Source: Terriglobia bacterium
GTDB lineage: Bacteria; Acidobacteriota; Terriglobia; Versatilivoradales; Versatilivoraceae
Reading direction: 5' to 3'
Length of the DNA: 64,000 bases
Assembly: GCA_022452285.1 (NCBI GenBank)
Contig: JAKUNG010000012.1
Location: 1-64,000 of the forward strand
The notes below the pieces were generated by a model. It did no database searches and was not told the DNA's origin. It saw only the letters and a list, made by a program, of their open reading frames with translations. Position numbers and translations under genes: made by a program. Below, piece by piece: positions 51,776 through 60,727 of this stretch; position 1 is the stretch's first letter, and each line of letters opens with the position of its first letter.

Positions 51776-52103
51776 CTTAATCAATGTATTGAGTATTATA
51801 ATGATTTGCTTCGGTATTTTTATGATGCTGATTGGTAGCATTGGGATAGTTCGGTTGCCTGATTTTTTTTGTCGAATCCACGCTACTACAAAGATTGATA
51901 CTGTAGGAATTTTGTTTTGTTTGGGAGGATTTTCCATTCATGAAGGAATTACTCTTACTAGCCTGAAACTCCTTACCGCCATAGTTTTTATAGGACTTTC
52001 TTATCCTGTTGGTTCGCATGTTTTAATGAATGTAGCAGCTCGCCACAGATTTGGAAGTGAATTGATAACTTCTCAAAAATCTCAAAAGAAGGATGTCTTG
52101 TAA
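51768..52103 (+). CDS. mnhG: Mrp/Mnh antiporter subunit G
   Basis: 111 residues. Two or three helices with the PhaG/MnhG pattern GSIGIVRLPDFFCRIHATTKIDT. It overlaps the next gene by TAATG. An accessory membrane subunit. Confidence 0.94.
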   Translation: MSNLINVLSIIMICFGIFMMLIGSIGIVRLPDFFCRIHATTKIDTVGILFCLGGFSIHEGITLTSLKLLTAIVFIGLSYPVGSHVLMNVAARHRFGSELITSQKSQKKDVL

Positions 52104-52348
52104 TGTTCTCACTGTTGGGGACGGTCTTAGGTTTGATATTGATTATAACAGCTCTAATTTCCCTTCAAGTAAGGAATTTAATTGCTGCAGTGGTAACATT
52201 GACTGCTTTTAGTTCCATTCTCGCCCTAATTTATCTTTTATTAGGTGCTATTGATGTTGCTCTTACAGAGGCTGTGGTGGGTGCAGGAATTACTGGTGTG
52301 TTATTTATTATAGCAATACTCCGCACCTCCGATAGGAGTACTGATTGA
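52103..52348 (+). CDS. MbhD-like (DUF4040) subunit, detached MnhA segment
   Basis: 81 residues with three helices; IDVALTEAVVGAGITGVLFIIAIL is the DUF4040/MbhD signature, which in long MnhA proteins lies at the C-terminal end. Here it is its own gene, as in archaeal and Thermotoga-type complexes. It overlaps the next start by four bases. Confidence 0.88.
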   Translation: MFSLLGTVLGLILIITALISLQVRNLIAAVVTLTAFSSILALIYLLLGAIDVALTEAVVGAGITGVLFIIAILRTSDRSTD

Positions 52349-52638
52349 AAAAAACACCTCTAATTATATTGACTTTCTTTGCTGTGGCACTTATATATTC
52401 CACTTCTTGGTTACCTAATTTGGGAGACCCCCAGTCTTTGCATCACAGGGAACATAGTCCTATAGGTTCTCAAGTAGCAGCAGATTACTACATTAAATTT
52501 GCTGGTCAGGATGCAGCCTCCCCTAACATTGTCACTGTTATTTTGGCAGATTATCGTGCCTTTGACACTTTGGGAGAGATAATAGTGATTCTTACTGCCG
52601 GTATAGTTTGCTTCGTGATTCTGAGAAAAAACTTATGA
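52345..52638 (+). CDS. MbhE-like subunit, detached MnhA segment
   Basis: 97 residues with two helices and a loop containing NIVTVILADYRAFDTLGEI, the phrase found in the last part of MnhA or in MbhE. The start is TTG (52345), supported by AGGAG ten bases upstream and by overlap with the previous stop. It joins with mnhB through ATGA overlap. Confidence 0.85.
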   Translation: MKKTPLIILTFFAVALIYSTSWLPNLGDPQSLHHREHSPIGSQVAADYYIKFAGQDAASPNIVTVILADYRAFDTLGEIIVILTAGIVCFVILRKNL

Positions 52639-53075
52639 TAACTAGTTCTAACAATCCAATTTTAATTATTGCCAGTAGGTTCCTTACTCCATTTATTCAA
52701 CTATTTGCCCTATATGTAATCGTCCATGGCCACTATGGTCCTGGTGGTGGATTTCAAGGTGGTGGTATTCTAGCTGCAAGTATTATTTTATTGCGCCTCT
52801 CACTTGGAACAGAAAAATCCGAAAAGGTTTTTAGAAGAACATGGGGTATTCCACTAGGATTTTTTGGTGCTCTAGTTTTTTTTAGTATAGGGTTGCTTAC
52901 AATGCTTTTTGGTGGGAACTTTTTAGAATTTGATGAACTAGGTCTCCTTGGATTTAATAAAGTAGGGTCTCATTTTTATGGAATTTTACTAATTGAAATT
53001 GGTGTTGGTATAGCAGTTATGTCTACGATAGTATCAATTTTTGATAATCTTTCGGGAGAATTAGACGGTGATTGA
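52635..53075 (+). CDS. mnhB: Mrp/Mnh antiporter subunit B
   Basis: 146 residues from the ATG at 52635, overlapping the preceding stop (ATGA). Four helices with the MnhB phrase LYVIVHGHYGPGGGFQGGGILAASIILL. An upstream in-frame start nine codons earlier is less likely because it lies within the previous gene. Confidence 0.93.
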   Translation: MITSSNNPILIIASRFLTPFIQLFALYVIVHGHYGPGGGFQGGGILAASIILLRLSLGTEKSEKVFRRTWGIPLGFFGALVFFSIGLLTMLFGGNFLEFDELGLLGFNKVGSHFYGILLIEIGVGIAVMSTIVSIFDNLSGELDGD

Positions 53076-53436
53076 ATTTTTTCTTGGTCATCAGCTATAT
53101 TGGGTTGTTTCCCTTCTTATAGTAGTAGGCCTTTATGGAATGCTTGTAAAAAAAAATCTTCTAAAGAAAGTTCTCGGATTGAATATTTTTCAATCCGGTA
53201 TTATTTTATTTTTTGTTGCAAGCGCTTCTAAGCGTAATGCCACTGTTCCCATTGTTGAAGCTACTACTAAGATAATTGACTCATCGCAGTACATAAACCC
53301 TCTTCCACATACACTAATGCTAACTGCTATTGTTGTCAGTGTTTCCGTAACAGGTGTTGCACTTGCGCTGCTGATAAAAATTTATCAAAAGTACAAGACT
53401 TTAGACGAAGAACTTCTCCTTAAACAGATGCAATGA
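53068..53436 (+). CDS. mnhC: Mrp/Mnh antiporter subunit C (NuoK-like)
   Basis: 122 residues, three helices, homologous to NuoK. GLYGMLVKKNLLKKVLGLNIFQSGIILFF carries the conserved features, and the acidic residue in VEATTKI fits ion transfer. The start is GTG, overlapping mnhB. It overlaps mnhD by four bases. Confidence 0.92.
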   Translation: MIEFFLGHQLYWVVSLLIVVGLYGMLVKKNLLKKVLGLNIFQSGIILFFVASASKRNATVPIVEATTKIIDSSQYINPLPHTLMLTAIVVSVSVTGVALALLIKIYQKYKTLDEELLLKQMQ

Positions 53437-54941
53437 TCCAAGCCCATTTGCCGCTGCTGATTCCTCTCACATTGCTTTTTTTTGCATTACTCATTCCTTT
53501 GTTTGGTACTAAAGTTCCTCGTAGCGCTTATTTTTTAGCTTTGTCGGGGAGTTTTCTGGCATTTCTCATATCTTTATATGGTTTGGTCCGGGTTGCCACA
53601 GATGGTGCAATTTCTTATAACATGGGAGGATGGGCGCCCCCGATTGGAATTGAGTTCATTTTAGATCCTCTGTCATCTTTTATGATGCTGATTGTTACGG
53701 GGATTTCCTTCTTAGTAATAATTTACGGTTACCGCGTAGTACCTGAAGAACATCCCCAAACGCAAGTATCCTACTTTAGTATAGTAATGCTGATGTTGAC
53801 TGGTTTTAGTGGAATCGTATTAACGGGTGATTTATTCAATCTTTATGTGTTCCTGGAAATTGCGTCTTTGGCCAGTTATGCAATAGTAGCTCTTGGCGAC
53901 AAAAGATCGCTGGTGGCTTCTTTCCGTTATCTTATGTTGGGGAGCCTAGGATCAGCCTTTTATTTGTTAGGCATAGGATTTATTTATTTTATGGGGGGAT
54001 CTCTTAACATGAAAGATGTCTCTCAAATTCTTCCTTTCATAAGTGGCGAGCCTGCTGTTATTGCTGGTTTGATTTTCGTTGTAACTGGCATTGCTCTCAA
54101 GATGGCGTTATTCCCTCTACATTTTTGGTTGCCAGATGCCTATAGTTCAGCCTCATCAGTTAGTGTGGCATTATTAGCTCCTTTGGGCACAAAGATTGGG
54201 GCCTACATTCTTATTAGATTCCTTTATTTTATTTTTGAACCCGAATATGTCACTACTACAGTGCCAATTACAAGCATAATCAGTTGGTTGTCCGTAGCTG
54301 GGATTATCTATGGTTCTATAATGGCAATTGCACAGGATGACCTAAAAAGAATGTTAGCCTATAGCAGTGTTGCTCAAGTTGGTTATATCGGTCTAGGTGT
54401 TGGCTTAGCTACTCCTCTGGCTCTTACTGGTGCGCTGCTTCACATAATGAACCACTCTTTAATGAAGGCTGCTCTGTTTCTAGTTGCTGGTAACTTACAG
54501 ATTCGAATCGGTCACTCAAATATTCAAAAATTTAATCAGAAATTAAGACACACTATGCCTTGGTCAATGGCTGCCTTTTCACTAGGTGCCTTGTCCATGA
54601 TTGGAATTCCACCTACTGCAGGATTTTTCAGTAAATGGTACCTTATAGTGTCAGCAGTTGGAGAATCACAATGGTTTTTTGTATTTGTGATTTTACTTAG
54701 TAGTTTGCTTAATGCAGTGTATTTTTTTAGAGTAATTGAAAAGGTTTATTTGTCGCCATCAAAGGAGTCTCTGACGGATCTTCCTGAGGAAGAGGAAGAA
54801 AACAAATATGCTCAAAATGAGGTAAGCTTTTCAATGCTAACTCCTACTCTCATACTGTCAGCATGTCTACTGGTAATAGGTATCTTAAATTACTTTATTG
54901 TGAATAATCTAATTGATGTAATGATTCCATCTAATTTTTAG
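53433..54941 (+). CDS. mnhD: Mrp/Mnh antiporter subunit D (first large subunit)
   Basis: 502 residues, about 14 helices, the NuoM/N/MrpD fold. FNLYVFLEIASLASYAIVALG holds the conserved helix-5 Glu; ALKMALFPLHFWLPDAYSSASSVSVALLAPLGTK the helix-7 Lys; and NHSLMKAALFLVAGN the helix-12 Lys/His. Proton-channel subunit coupled to cation flux. Followed by a second paralogue after 44 bases. Confidence 0.95.
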   Translation: MIQAHLPLLIPLTLLFFALLIPLFGTKVPRSAYFLALSGSFLAFLISLYGLVRVATDGAISYNMGGWAPPIGIEFILDPLSSFMMLIVTGISFLVIIYGYRVVPEEHPQTQVSYFSIVMLMLTGFSGIVLTGDLFNLYVFLEIASLASYAIVALGDKRSLVASFRYLMLGSLGSAFYLLGIGFIYFMGGSLNMKDVSQILPFISGEPAVIAGLIFVVTGIALKMALFPLHFWLPDAYSSASSVSVALLAPLGTKIGAYILIRFLYFIFEPEYVTTTVPITSIISWLSVAGIIYGSIMAIAQDDLKRMLAYSSVAQVGYIGLGVGLATPLALTGALLHIMNHSLMKAALFLVAGNLQIRIGHSNIQKFNQKLRHTMPWSMAAFSLGALSMIGIPPTAGFFSKWYLIVSAVGESQWFFVFVILLSSLLNAVYFFRVIEKVYLSPSKESLTDLPEEEEENKYAQNEVSFSMLTPTLILSACLLVIGILNYFIVNNLIDVMIPSNF

Positions 54942-54985
54942 TTGAATAACTACTAACCACTCAGTTGACATAAGCCCTACAACCC

Positions 54986-56479
54986 ATGAATTCCATTACC
55001 ATCTATGAATCAATTGTTCCGCTGTTAGCTGTTGTAGTTTCAATGGTGGCTATCCCTCTTATTCTTATTAGCTCTTCCCAGCCAAAGCTTAGGGAGTTTT
55101 GGACATTAGCAGCTTCTATTGTTAAATTTAGTTTGGTATTTTCTTTGTTGCCAGGAGTTCTTGATGGCAAGGTTGCGGCTACGGAGATTGTTCAACTTTT
55201 TCCAAATATAAGCTTGAGTTTAAAAGCTGATGCGTTAGGTGTTTTTTTTGGTCTTATTTCTTCTTTTTTGTGGATTATAACCTCTATATATTCAATTGGA
55301 TACGTACGTATTTTAAAAGAAAAACATCAAGCAAGATATTTTGCTAGTTTTGCTTTGTGTATTTCTTCTACCCTTGGTATTGCCTTTGCAGGGAACCTTC
55401 TGACATTTATTATTTTTTATGAACTTCTTACGGTTGCAACTTATCCTTTAGTTATTCATAAGGGCACAACGGTTGCTATAAAGGCTGGACGTAAATATTT
55501 GGTATATACCCTTACGGCAGGTGTGTTGTTGGTAGCTGCAATAGCAGTGACTAGTCAAATGATAGGTCAAGTTGAATTTCAAGCTGGAGGAATTTCTGAA
55601 TTTAAAGATTTATCACCCTTAACTATTAAAGTCTTATTTGTTTTATTTGTTGGTGGGCTAGGGGTTAAGGCAGCTATTATCCCATTACACAGCTGGTTAC
55701 CAACAGCAATGATAGCACCAACTCCAGTAAGCGCTTTACTGCATGCAGTCGCCGTCGTTAAATCTGGTGTTTTTGGGATTGTCAGATTAGTTGGCTTTGT
55801 CTTTGGACCGGAGATTCTTAGTCAGTTTGGACTTAATGGGGTACTAGTAATTCTTGCTGGATTTACAATCTTAGTTTCCTCATTGTTAGCATTTTCTGAG
55901 AATAACTTGAAAGGTCGGTTAGCTTATTCGACAATTAGCCATTTGTCTTACATTGTCATGGGTGCTGCTTTAATGTCTCCAAGTGGTTTAATTGGAGGGC
56001 TGTTGCATATTGTCAACCACGCTATATTGAAGATTACATTGTTTTTTTGTGCTGGTGCAATCTATGTCAATTTTCACAAGGAAAAAATCACGGAGTTAAA
56101 TGGCATTGGAAGAGCGATGCCTTGGACTATGGGGGCTTTTACCCTTGCTTCTATAGGCCTTGTGGGAATTCCCCCAGTTAATGGATTCATGAGTAAATGG
56201 TATCTAGGACTAGGTGCACTAGAGTCAGGACAAATAATTGTACTAATAATTCTTTTGATAAGTGGTTTATTAAATGCAGGGTATTTTTTCCCTATTGTGT
56301 ACAGAGCTTTTTTTAAAGAGTCAGAAGAGTTTAAATCTTCTAAAGAAGCTTCAAAATGGATGGTGGTACCACTAGTATTCACTGCAGTGTTATCCATATT
56401 AATTGGAGTTAAGCCTGACCTATTCTTTAAGTTTTTTCCTTTGGCAGTGCAAATCAGTCAAGAAATTTTAGGGGTCTAA
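54986..56479 (+). CDS. Second MrpD/NuoN-type subunit
   Basis: 497 residues and about 14 helices, a paralogue of the previous gene. FIIFYELLTVATYPLVIHKGT contains the Glu motif, GVKAAIIPLHSWLPTAMIAPTPVSALLHAVAVVKSG the Lys/His motif that is typical of NuoL/MrpA-like subunits, and NHAILKITLFFCAGA the distal Lys. Together with mnhD and the third subunit it gives three proton-conducting channels. Confidence 0.9.
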   Translation: MNSITIYESIVPLLAVVVSMVAIPLILISSSQPKLREFWTLAASIVKFSLVFSLLPGVLDGKVAATEIVQLFPNISLSLKADALGVFFGLISSFLWIITSIYSIGYVRILKEKHQARYFASFALCISSTLGIAFAGNLLTFIIFYELLTVATYPLVIHKGTTVAIKAGRKYLVYTLTAGVLLVAAIAVTSQMIGQVEFQAGGISEFKDLSPLTIKVLFVLFVGGLGVKAAIIPLHSWLPTAMIAPTPVSALLHAVAVVKSGVFGIVRLVGFVFGPEILSQFGLNGVLVILAGFTILVSSLLAFSENNLKGRLAYSTISHLSYIVMGAALMSPSGLIGGLLHIVNHAILKITLFFCAGAIYVNFHKEKITELNGIGRAMPWTMGAFTLASIGLVGIPPVNGFMSKWYLGLGALESGQIIVLIILLISGLLNAGYFFPIVYRAFFKESEEFKSSKEASKWMVVPLVFTAVLSILIGVKPDLFFKFFPLAVQISQEILGV

Positions 56480-56485
56480 ACAGAA

Positions 56486-56707
56486 ATGAAACTGTGGTAT
56501 TGGAGTATTCTTTGTAGTCTCATTATTGGTTCGTTATTAGCTGAAAAGATGTTTGTTCATGATGAAACTCATGTCTCTGACATGTGGCAATATATTCCTG
56601 GATTTCATTTTATTATAGGATTTTTGGGCTGTTTTGTCTTTCTTGGCTCAAAATTTCTTGGGAGAAGAATTCTGCAGAAAAGAGAGAACTACTATGATGT
56701 GGACTGA
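56486..56707 (+). CDS. Small two-helix membrane subunit
   Basis: 73 residues. A signal-like first helix (WYWSILCSLIIGSLLA), a periplasmic loop with HDETHVSDMWQYIPG, and a second helix FIIGFLGCFVFLG. It is wedged between two large subunits in the same operon, and the third large subunit starts inside its end. No family name is known to me; it is most likely a structural subunit of the complex. Confidence 0.72.
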   Translation: MKLWYWSILCSLIIGSLLAEKMFVHDETHVSDMWQYIPGFHFIIGFLGCFVFLGSKFLGRRILQKRENYYDVD

Positions 56708-58379
56708 AGGTTTTATCCACCCTGCGCTCATACTCTTTTTAGGATGTTTGGTCCTCCCCCTGATTTCTAAGAAAACTCAAGGATTATTTTTCCCATTATT
56801 CCCTTTAGCCGCTCTGTGGATATGCTGGAATGTTCCTTTGAATCAAGGTGTTCAGATTGAATTTATGCAGTATCAGCTATCTATTTTTGAAGTAGATCGT
56901 TTAAGCCGAATTTTTGGAGTTATTTTTTCACTCATAACTGTTGCTGCTGGAATCTTTGCTAGTCATCTTAGAGATACTAGACAACATATATCAGCTTTAA
57001 TCTATGCTGGTAGTGCTTTAGGAGTTGTTTTTGCTGGAGATTGGATCACTCTTTTTGTTTTCTGGGAGGTAATGGCTATTTCTTCAAGTCTCCTTATTTG
57101 GACTAGAAACAATCAAAGTTTCAATGTCGGTCTACGTTACTTAGTGGTTCATTTGTTAGGGGGAAGTATTCTTCTAGGGGGAATTCTCTGGCATATACAT
57201 GATGGTGGGAACATTATTATCGATTCTTTGAAAAGTGATCAGTTTCCTTCTTGGTTGCTTGTAATTGGAATTGGCTTAAATGCTGCTATTCCTCCGCTAC
57301 ATGGTTGGCTTGCTGATGCCTATCCAAAAGCAACTATTACAGGAGCAATATTCTTAAGTGCATTGACTACTAAATCAGCCGTCTACCTATTAGTAAGAGT
57401 GGCGTCAGGTTGGGAAATTTTAATAATACTTGGGGTTGTAATGGCAGTCTATGGAGTGGTATATGCTGTGCTTGTCAATGATATAAGAGAAATTCTTTCA
57501 TACCATATCATTAGTCAGGTTGGCTATATGGTAGTAGGCATCGGTATTGGTACTCAATTTGCTATCAATGGTGTGGTGGCCCATGCCGTCTGCCATATTC
57601 TTTATAAAGCTTTATTGTTCATGGGGGCTGGTGCGGTTTTAAAACAAACAGGGAAGAGCAATTTAATGGAACTTGGTGGATTGTTTAAGAGTACGCCATT
57701 AACCTTCTTCCTTTATATGGTAGGTGCTTTTTCAATTTCTGGATTTCCACTTTTTAATGGTTTCATTAGTAAATCAATGGTTATTAGTGCAGCAAGAGAG
57801 GAAGGGTTTCAGGTGATTTTCGTTTTCCTAATTCTTTCTTCAGTGGGAACGTTCCTTCATACAGGTTTAAAATTACCATATTATACTTGGTTTGGACCTA
57901 ATAGGAGTATTGAGCTAGTTTCTACACCTCCTAATATGTACATTGCTATGGGTATGTTAGCTGGCTTTTGTATTTTATTTGGAGTAGCACCGTCTATTCT
58001 CTATGATCTACTACCTTATTCCGTAGACTACAAGCCATACACAGGCTCTCATTTAGTCGAAAGTATTCAACTGATTTCAGCAGGCTTTTTGGGTTTCTGG
58101 TGGTTCCGATCAAAATTTAGCAGTGAAGCTAAAATCGTTCTTGATGTCGACTGGATTTACAGGAAAGGTTTTAGAGGCTTAAGTCATAGTTTGTTATTAA
58201 GAATTCGAAGACTTTTTGATAATGCTGAACTCAAACTGTTTGAAATATCCAGGTGGTTGACACACTATTCACGGAATCCTTCATACGCTCTTAAGTCAAT
58301 GAGACCTAGCCTTGAAGTGACTGGATCGCTTATTCTTTTAAGCTTTATTTTATTTTTAGTGATCTCTATTTTTAAATAA
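56694..58379 (+). CDS. Third MrpD/NuoL-type subunit
   Basis: 561 residues from the tandem ATGs at 56694/56697, preferred over an in-frame start 20 codons upstream that lies in the previous gene. 14 or more helices. FVFWEVMAISSSLLIWTR carries the Glu, GLNAAIPPLHGWLADAYPKATITGAIFLSALTTKSAVY the helix-7/8 motif with Lys, and HAVCHILYKALLFMGAGAVLK the distal Lys. The C-terminal 130 residues extend in a charged segment and a last helix, as in longer subunits. Confidence 0.9.
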   Translation: MMWTEGFIHPALILFLGCLVLPLISKKTQGLFFPLFPLAALWICWNVPLNQGVQIEFMQYQLSIFEVDRLSRIFGVIFSLITVAAGIFASHLRDTRQHISALIYAGSALGVVFAGDWITLFVFWEVMAISSSLLIWTRNNQSFNVGLRYLVVHLLGGSILLGGILWHIHDGGNIIIDSLKSDQFPSWLLVIGIGLNAAIPPLHGWLADAYPKATITGAIFLSALTTKSAVYLLVRVASGWEILIILGVVMAVYGVVYAVLVNDIREILSYHIISQVGYMVVGIGIGTQFAINGVVAHAVCHILYKALLFMGAGAVLKQTGKSNLMELGGLFKSTPLTFFLYMVGAFSISGFPLFNGFISKSMVISAAREEGFQVIFVFLILSSVGTFLHTGLKLPYYTWFGPNRSIELVSTPPNMYIAMGMLAGFCILFGVAPSILYDLLPYSVDYKPYTGSHLVESIQLISAGFLGFWWFRSKFSSEAKIVLDVDWIYRKGFRGLSHSLLLRIRRLFDNAELKLFEISRWLTHYSRNPSYALKSMRPSLEVTGSLILLSFILFLVISIFK

Positions 58380-58519
58380 CATGATTTGATATGAAAAGGT
58401 TGGCCTACATTTAATCAGAATAGAGTCATAGAGATTAAAGTATTAAGCTATAGTGTTAACATAGTACGGAAAAGATAAGTACTCGTTGAAATATTGTCGA
58501 AAAAGATCATAACTTATTT

Positions 58520-59029
58520 ATGCAACTAAACTCCTTTTTCCCTGCACCTCCAGCCTTGCCTATTCCTATTAATCCCCCAAGGGAGAACAATGATATCTGT
58601 AAGCTTTTGATGGAGACGGATTGGGTAGAGTTACTCGAGGTCAAAACGGATCTGTTGGTTAAAGCTGGAGCGCTTTGGTTATTTGGTTTTCTTGAAGAGT
58701 CACATCGGTTGGTTCAGCAGGATTGTAGTCGGGAGGGAAAATATTGGCACGCATTGATTCACCGTAGTGAGGGTGATTTTAGCAACTCTCTTTACTGGTT
58801 TAATCAAGTTGGGGAACATCCAATTTTTGAAGTTATTCGCAGTAAATGGGCACTGGAGAATGCCCACTCAGAAATAAATCATGAGTGGAGTCCTGAGTTT
58901 TTTGTGACACTATGCAAAAAGGTCCGTCAGGGAAATTCAGAAAGTAAAATCTCAGTCGATGTACAATTGATGGCTCAAATGGAATATAACTTTTTAATGC
59001 AATTTATCTTGCAGCAATCCAAGTCTTAA
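58520..59029 (+). CDS. Conserved orphan protein, helical, function unknown
   Basis: 169 residues, no signal peptide, no membrane helix. The phrases LWLFGFLEESHRLVQQD, YWHALIHRSEGDFSNSLYWFNQVGEHPIFE are distinctive and familiar from uncharacterised proteins of Acidobacteriota and Planctomycetota. The tetratricopeptide-like pattern suggests helical hairpins. It stands between the antiporter operon and the convergent ftcD-type gene. No role can be assigned. Confidence 0.72.
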   Translation: MQLNSFFPAPPALPIPINPPRENNDICKLLMETDWVELLEVKTDLLVKAGALWLFGFLEESHRLVQQDCSREGKYWHALIHRSEGDFSNSLYWFNQVGEHPIFEVIRSKWALENAHSEINHEWSPEFFVTLCKKVRQGNSESKISVDVQLMAQMEYNFLMQFILQQSKS

Positions 59030-59058
59030 CTTGATTTGGACTAAAGGTCATTGCTTGG

Positions 59059-59964
59059 CTACAAGATTTCCCCTAAGTAGTTTTCGAAAATCAGATTTTG
59101 GGCAAAATCCTTTAATTTTAGAGAAGAAGCAGGATTGCTGGGCAAGGCTTTTCTAGGAACTAAACCAATGATCTCAGAATAGGCAATGGTAACTTTCAAA
59201 GTAGTTGCTTTATTCAAAACCTGATCAAACACCTGTTGCATGGAAGTTACTTTAAAATTTGTTAGATTCATCGATACTTGAACTTTTGCTTTTGTTTTTA
59301 AATTCACTCCAATTGCTTTCACACAGGGTAGACCTCCACTAGAGGAGCGGATAGAAGTTGCAATCTGTTTTGCAATGAGAATATCTGAAGAGTTTAAGAC
59401 TATATTATAGGCAATCAGAAAGGTTCGAGCACCAACTACAGTGGCTCCAGCTGTGGGATGCAGATAATTTCTGCCAAAGTCTGGTAGATAGTTACTGTCA
59501 GTTTTCACTCTTACCTCTAATTCTTCAAATTGCCCCCTTCTAATATTTTCCAACCTCTGCCGATTCGGCCGTTTAGCTGCTGCTTCATAAAAATAAACGG
59601 GGATAGAAAGGCGTTGATAGATTTGTTTTCCTACTTCGTGAGCAATTTCTACACAGTCATCTATTGTAGCGTTTTGGATTGGAACAAAGGGAATAACATC
59701 TGTAGCACCAATTCTAGGGTGTACTCCATAGTGTTCAGTCAAGTTAATTAGTTCAGCGGCTTTTTCGGTAGCTTTCACTGCAGCTTCCCCAATTGTGTCT
59801 TTTTCTCCGGCAAATGTGATTACTGTTCTATGATGATCCTTGTCCATTGAAAATTGCAATACTTCAACTCGAGATACAGCTTGAATTGCTGAAACAATTT
59901 GGTCAATAACTTTTTGGTTTTTACCGTCACTAAAATTGGCTATACAGGCAACAATAGTTTTCAT
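59059..59964 (-). CDS. ftcD: Glutamate formimidoyltransferase (FtcD N-terminal type)
   Basis: 301 residues, covering the formiminotransferase domain only, without the cyclodeaminase domain. VACIANFSDGKN (usually VPNFSEG), DHHRTVITFAG, HPRIGATDVIPFVPI and VGARTFLIAYNI are the family motifs. It transfers a formimino (or formyl) group between tetrahydrofolate and glutamate in histidine breakdown. No hut genes are near, so histidine degradation as the context is unproven. Confidence 0.9.
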   Translation of the reverse strand: MKTIVACIANFSDGKNQKVIDQIVSAIQAVSRVEVLQFSMDKDHHRTVITFAGEKDTIGEAAVKATEKAAELINLTEHYGVHPRIGATDVIPFVPIQNATIDDCVEIAHEVGKQIYQRLSIPVYFYEAAAKRPNRQRLENIRRGQFEELEVRVKTDSNYLPDFGRNYLHPTAGATVVGARTFLIAYNIVLNSSDILIAKQIATSIRSSSGGLPCVKAIGVNLKTKAKVQVSMNLTNFKVTSMQQVFDQVLNKATTLKVTIAYSEIIGLVPRKALPSNPASSLKLKDFAQNLIFENYLGEIL

Positions 59965-60032
59965 TGTTTTAACTTGGGGAGGTGCATGCTGTAACTTTGA
60001 TGGAAAGACTGTCTAAAGGTCATTTTCAAATA

Positions 60033-60194
60033 ACGGAAGTCCAAATTTTACAATTTCATCATAGTGAGCAGGATATGATGTTGACAGGGAACTTCTGCAA
60101 CTTCATAAAATAATTCAGTCTGAGCCATAAGAAAAGACCTGTTTTGAACTATATACTGACCTTGCTATCTCAACAAACCATATCAAATAATTGG
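60033..60194 (-). pseudogene. Decayed partial duplicate of the ybgC gene
   Basis: This stretch aligns along its length with the internal part of the adjacent ybgC gene (60411-60580), roughly four bases in five identical. At the join both carry CATATCAAATAATTGG. The copy has a one-base loss and an 11-base loss relative to the gene, so its frame is broken. It corresponds to the part of the gene coding for the hotdog core around SNYLIWFEIGR. The functional gene ends on the first bases of this copy. Confidence 0.85.
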
Positions 60195-60713
60195 ATCATC
60201 AGGCCGTCTTTCCCATGGATGTCTTCTTGGGCCTGTGTTTTTAGATAGGGGGTTTCTTAGAAGAAGGGCATATTTTTCAGGAAGAGTTTTTGGACTCCCA
60301 TTTTTGTTTAGAATTACATGGGTTGTACTTCCTGTTGCAATTAGTATGCCATTTTGCTTATTAAGGATTTGATATTGAAAACGAAGAGCTCTTTTTTTTA
60401 GAGAGGCAATGGACGTCCGAATTTTTACGAGTTCATCATAGTGAGCAGGAGCATGATATCGACAGGAAACTTCTGCCACTGCAAGGAACGATTCAGTCTG
60501 AGCCTCCATTTCTGCATAAGAAAAGCCCTGTTTTCGACAATATTCTGACCTTCCTATTTCAAACCATATCAAATAATTGGAGTAGTAAACTACGCCCATT
60601 TGATCTGTCTCTGCATATCTGATACGGATCTGGTAATCAACCCAGTGGCTTATATCCTTAGAGGAAGATGCAGCAGTACCATTTTGGTCATGGGGAGGGG
60701 GAATGAATACCAT
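60183..60713 (-). CDS. ybgC: YbgC-type acyl-CoA thioesterase
   Basis: 176 residues, longer than the usual 130-150. A hotdog-fold 4HBT domain with IRYAETDQMGVVYYSNYLIWFEIGR, whose Asp is catalytic, and RYHAPAHYDELVKI. There is an N-terminal extension (1-28) and a C-terminal extension, LRNPLSKNTGPRRHPWERRPDDPII. The end of the frame runs into the junction with a duplicated fragment of the same gene, which supplies the stop codon. It follows ompH after 14 bases and lies in the usual envelope-gene neighbourhood. Confidence 0.9.
   Translation of the reverse strand: MVFIPPPHDQNGTAASSSKDISHWVDYQIRIRYAETDQMGVVYYSNYLIWFEIGRSEYCRKQGFSYAEMEAQTESFLAVAEVSCRYHAPAHYDELVKIRTSIASLKKRALRFQYQILNKQNGILIATGSTTHVILNKNGSPKTLPEKYALLLRNPLSKNTGPRRHPWERRPDDPII
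60411..60580 (-). repeat. Source segment of the ybgC partial duplication
   Basis: Internal segment of ybgC matching the decayed copy at 60033-60194 in the same orientation, offset by about 386 bases. Shared runs include TCATCATAGTGAGCAGGA and CATATCAAATAATTGG. Confidence 0.85.
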
Positions 60714-60727
60714 CGATGTAACATTTA

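Noticed and set aside
60183-60713. Long C-terminal extension of YbgC as a functional domain
   Set aside because: The last residues are produced by the join to a decayed duplicate, so part of the extension is a by-product of the rearrangement.
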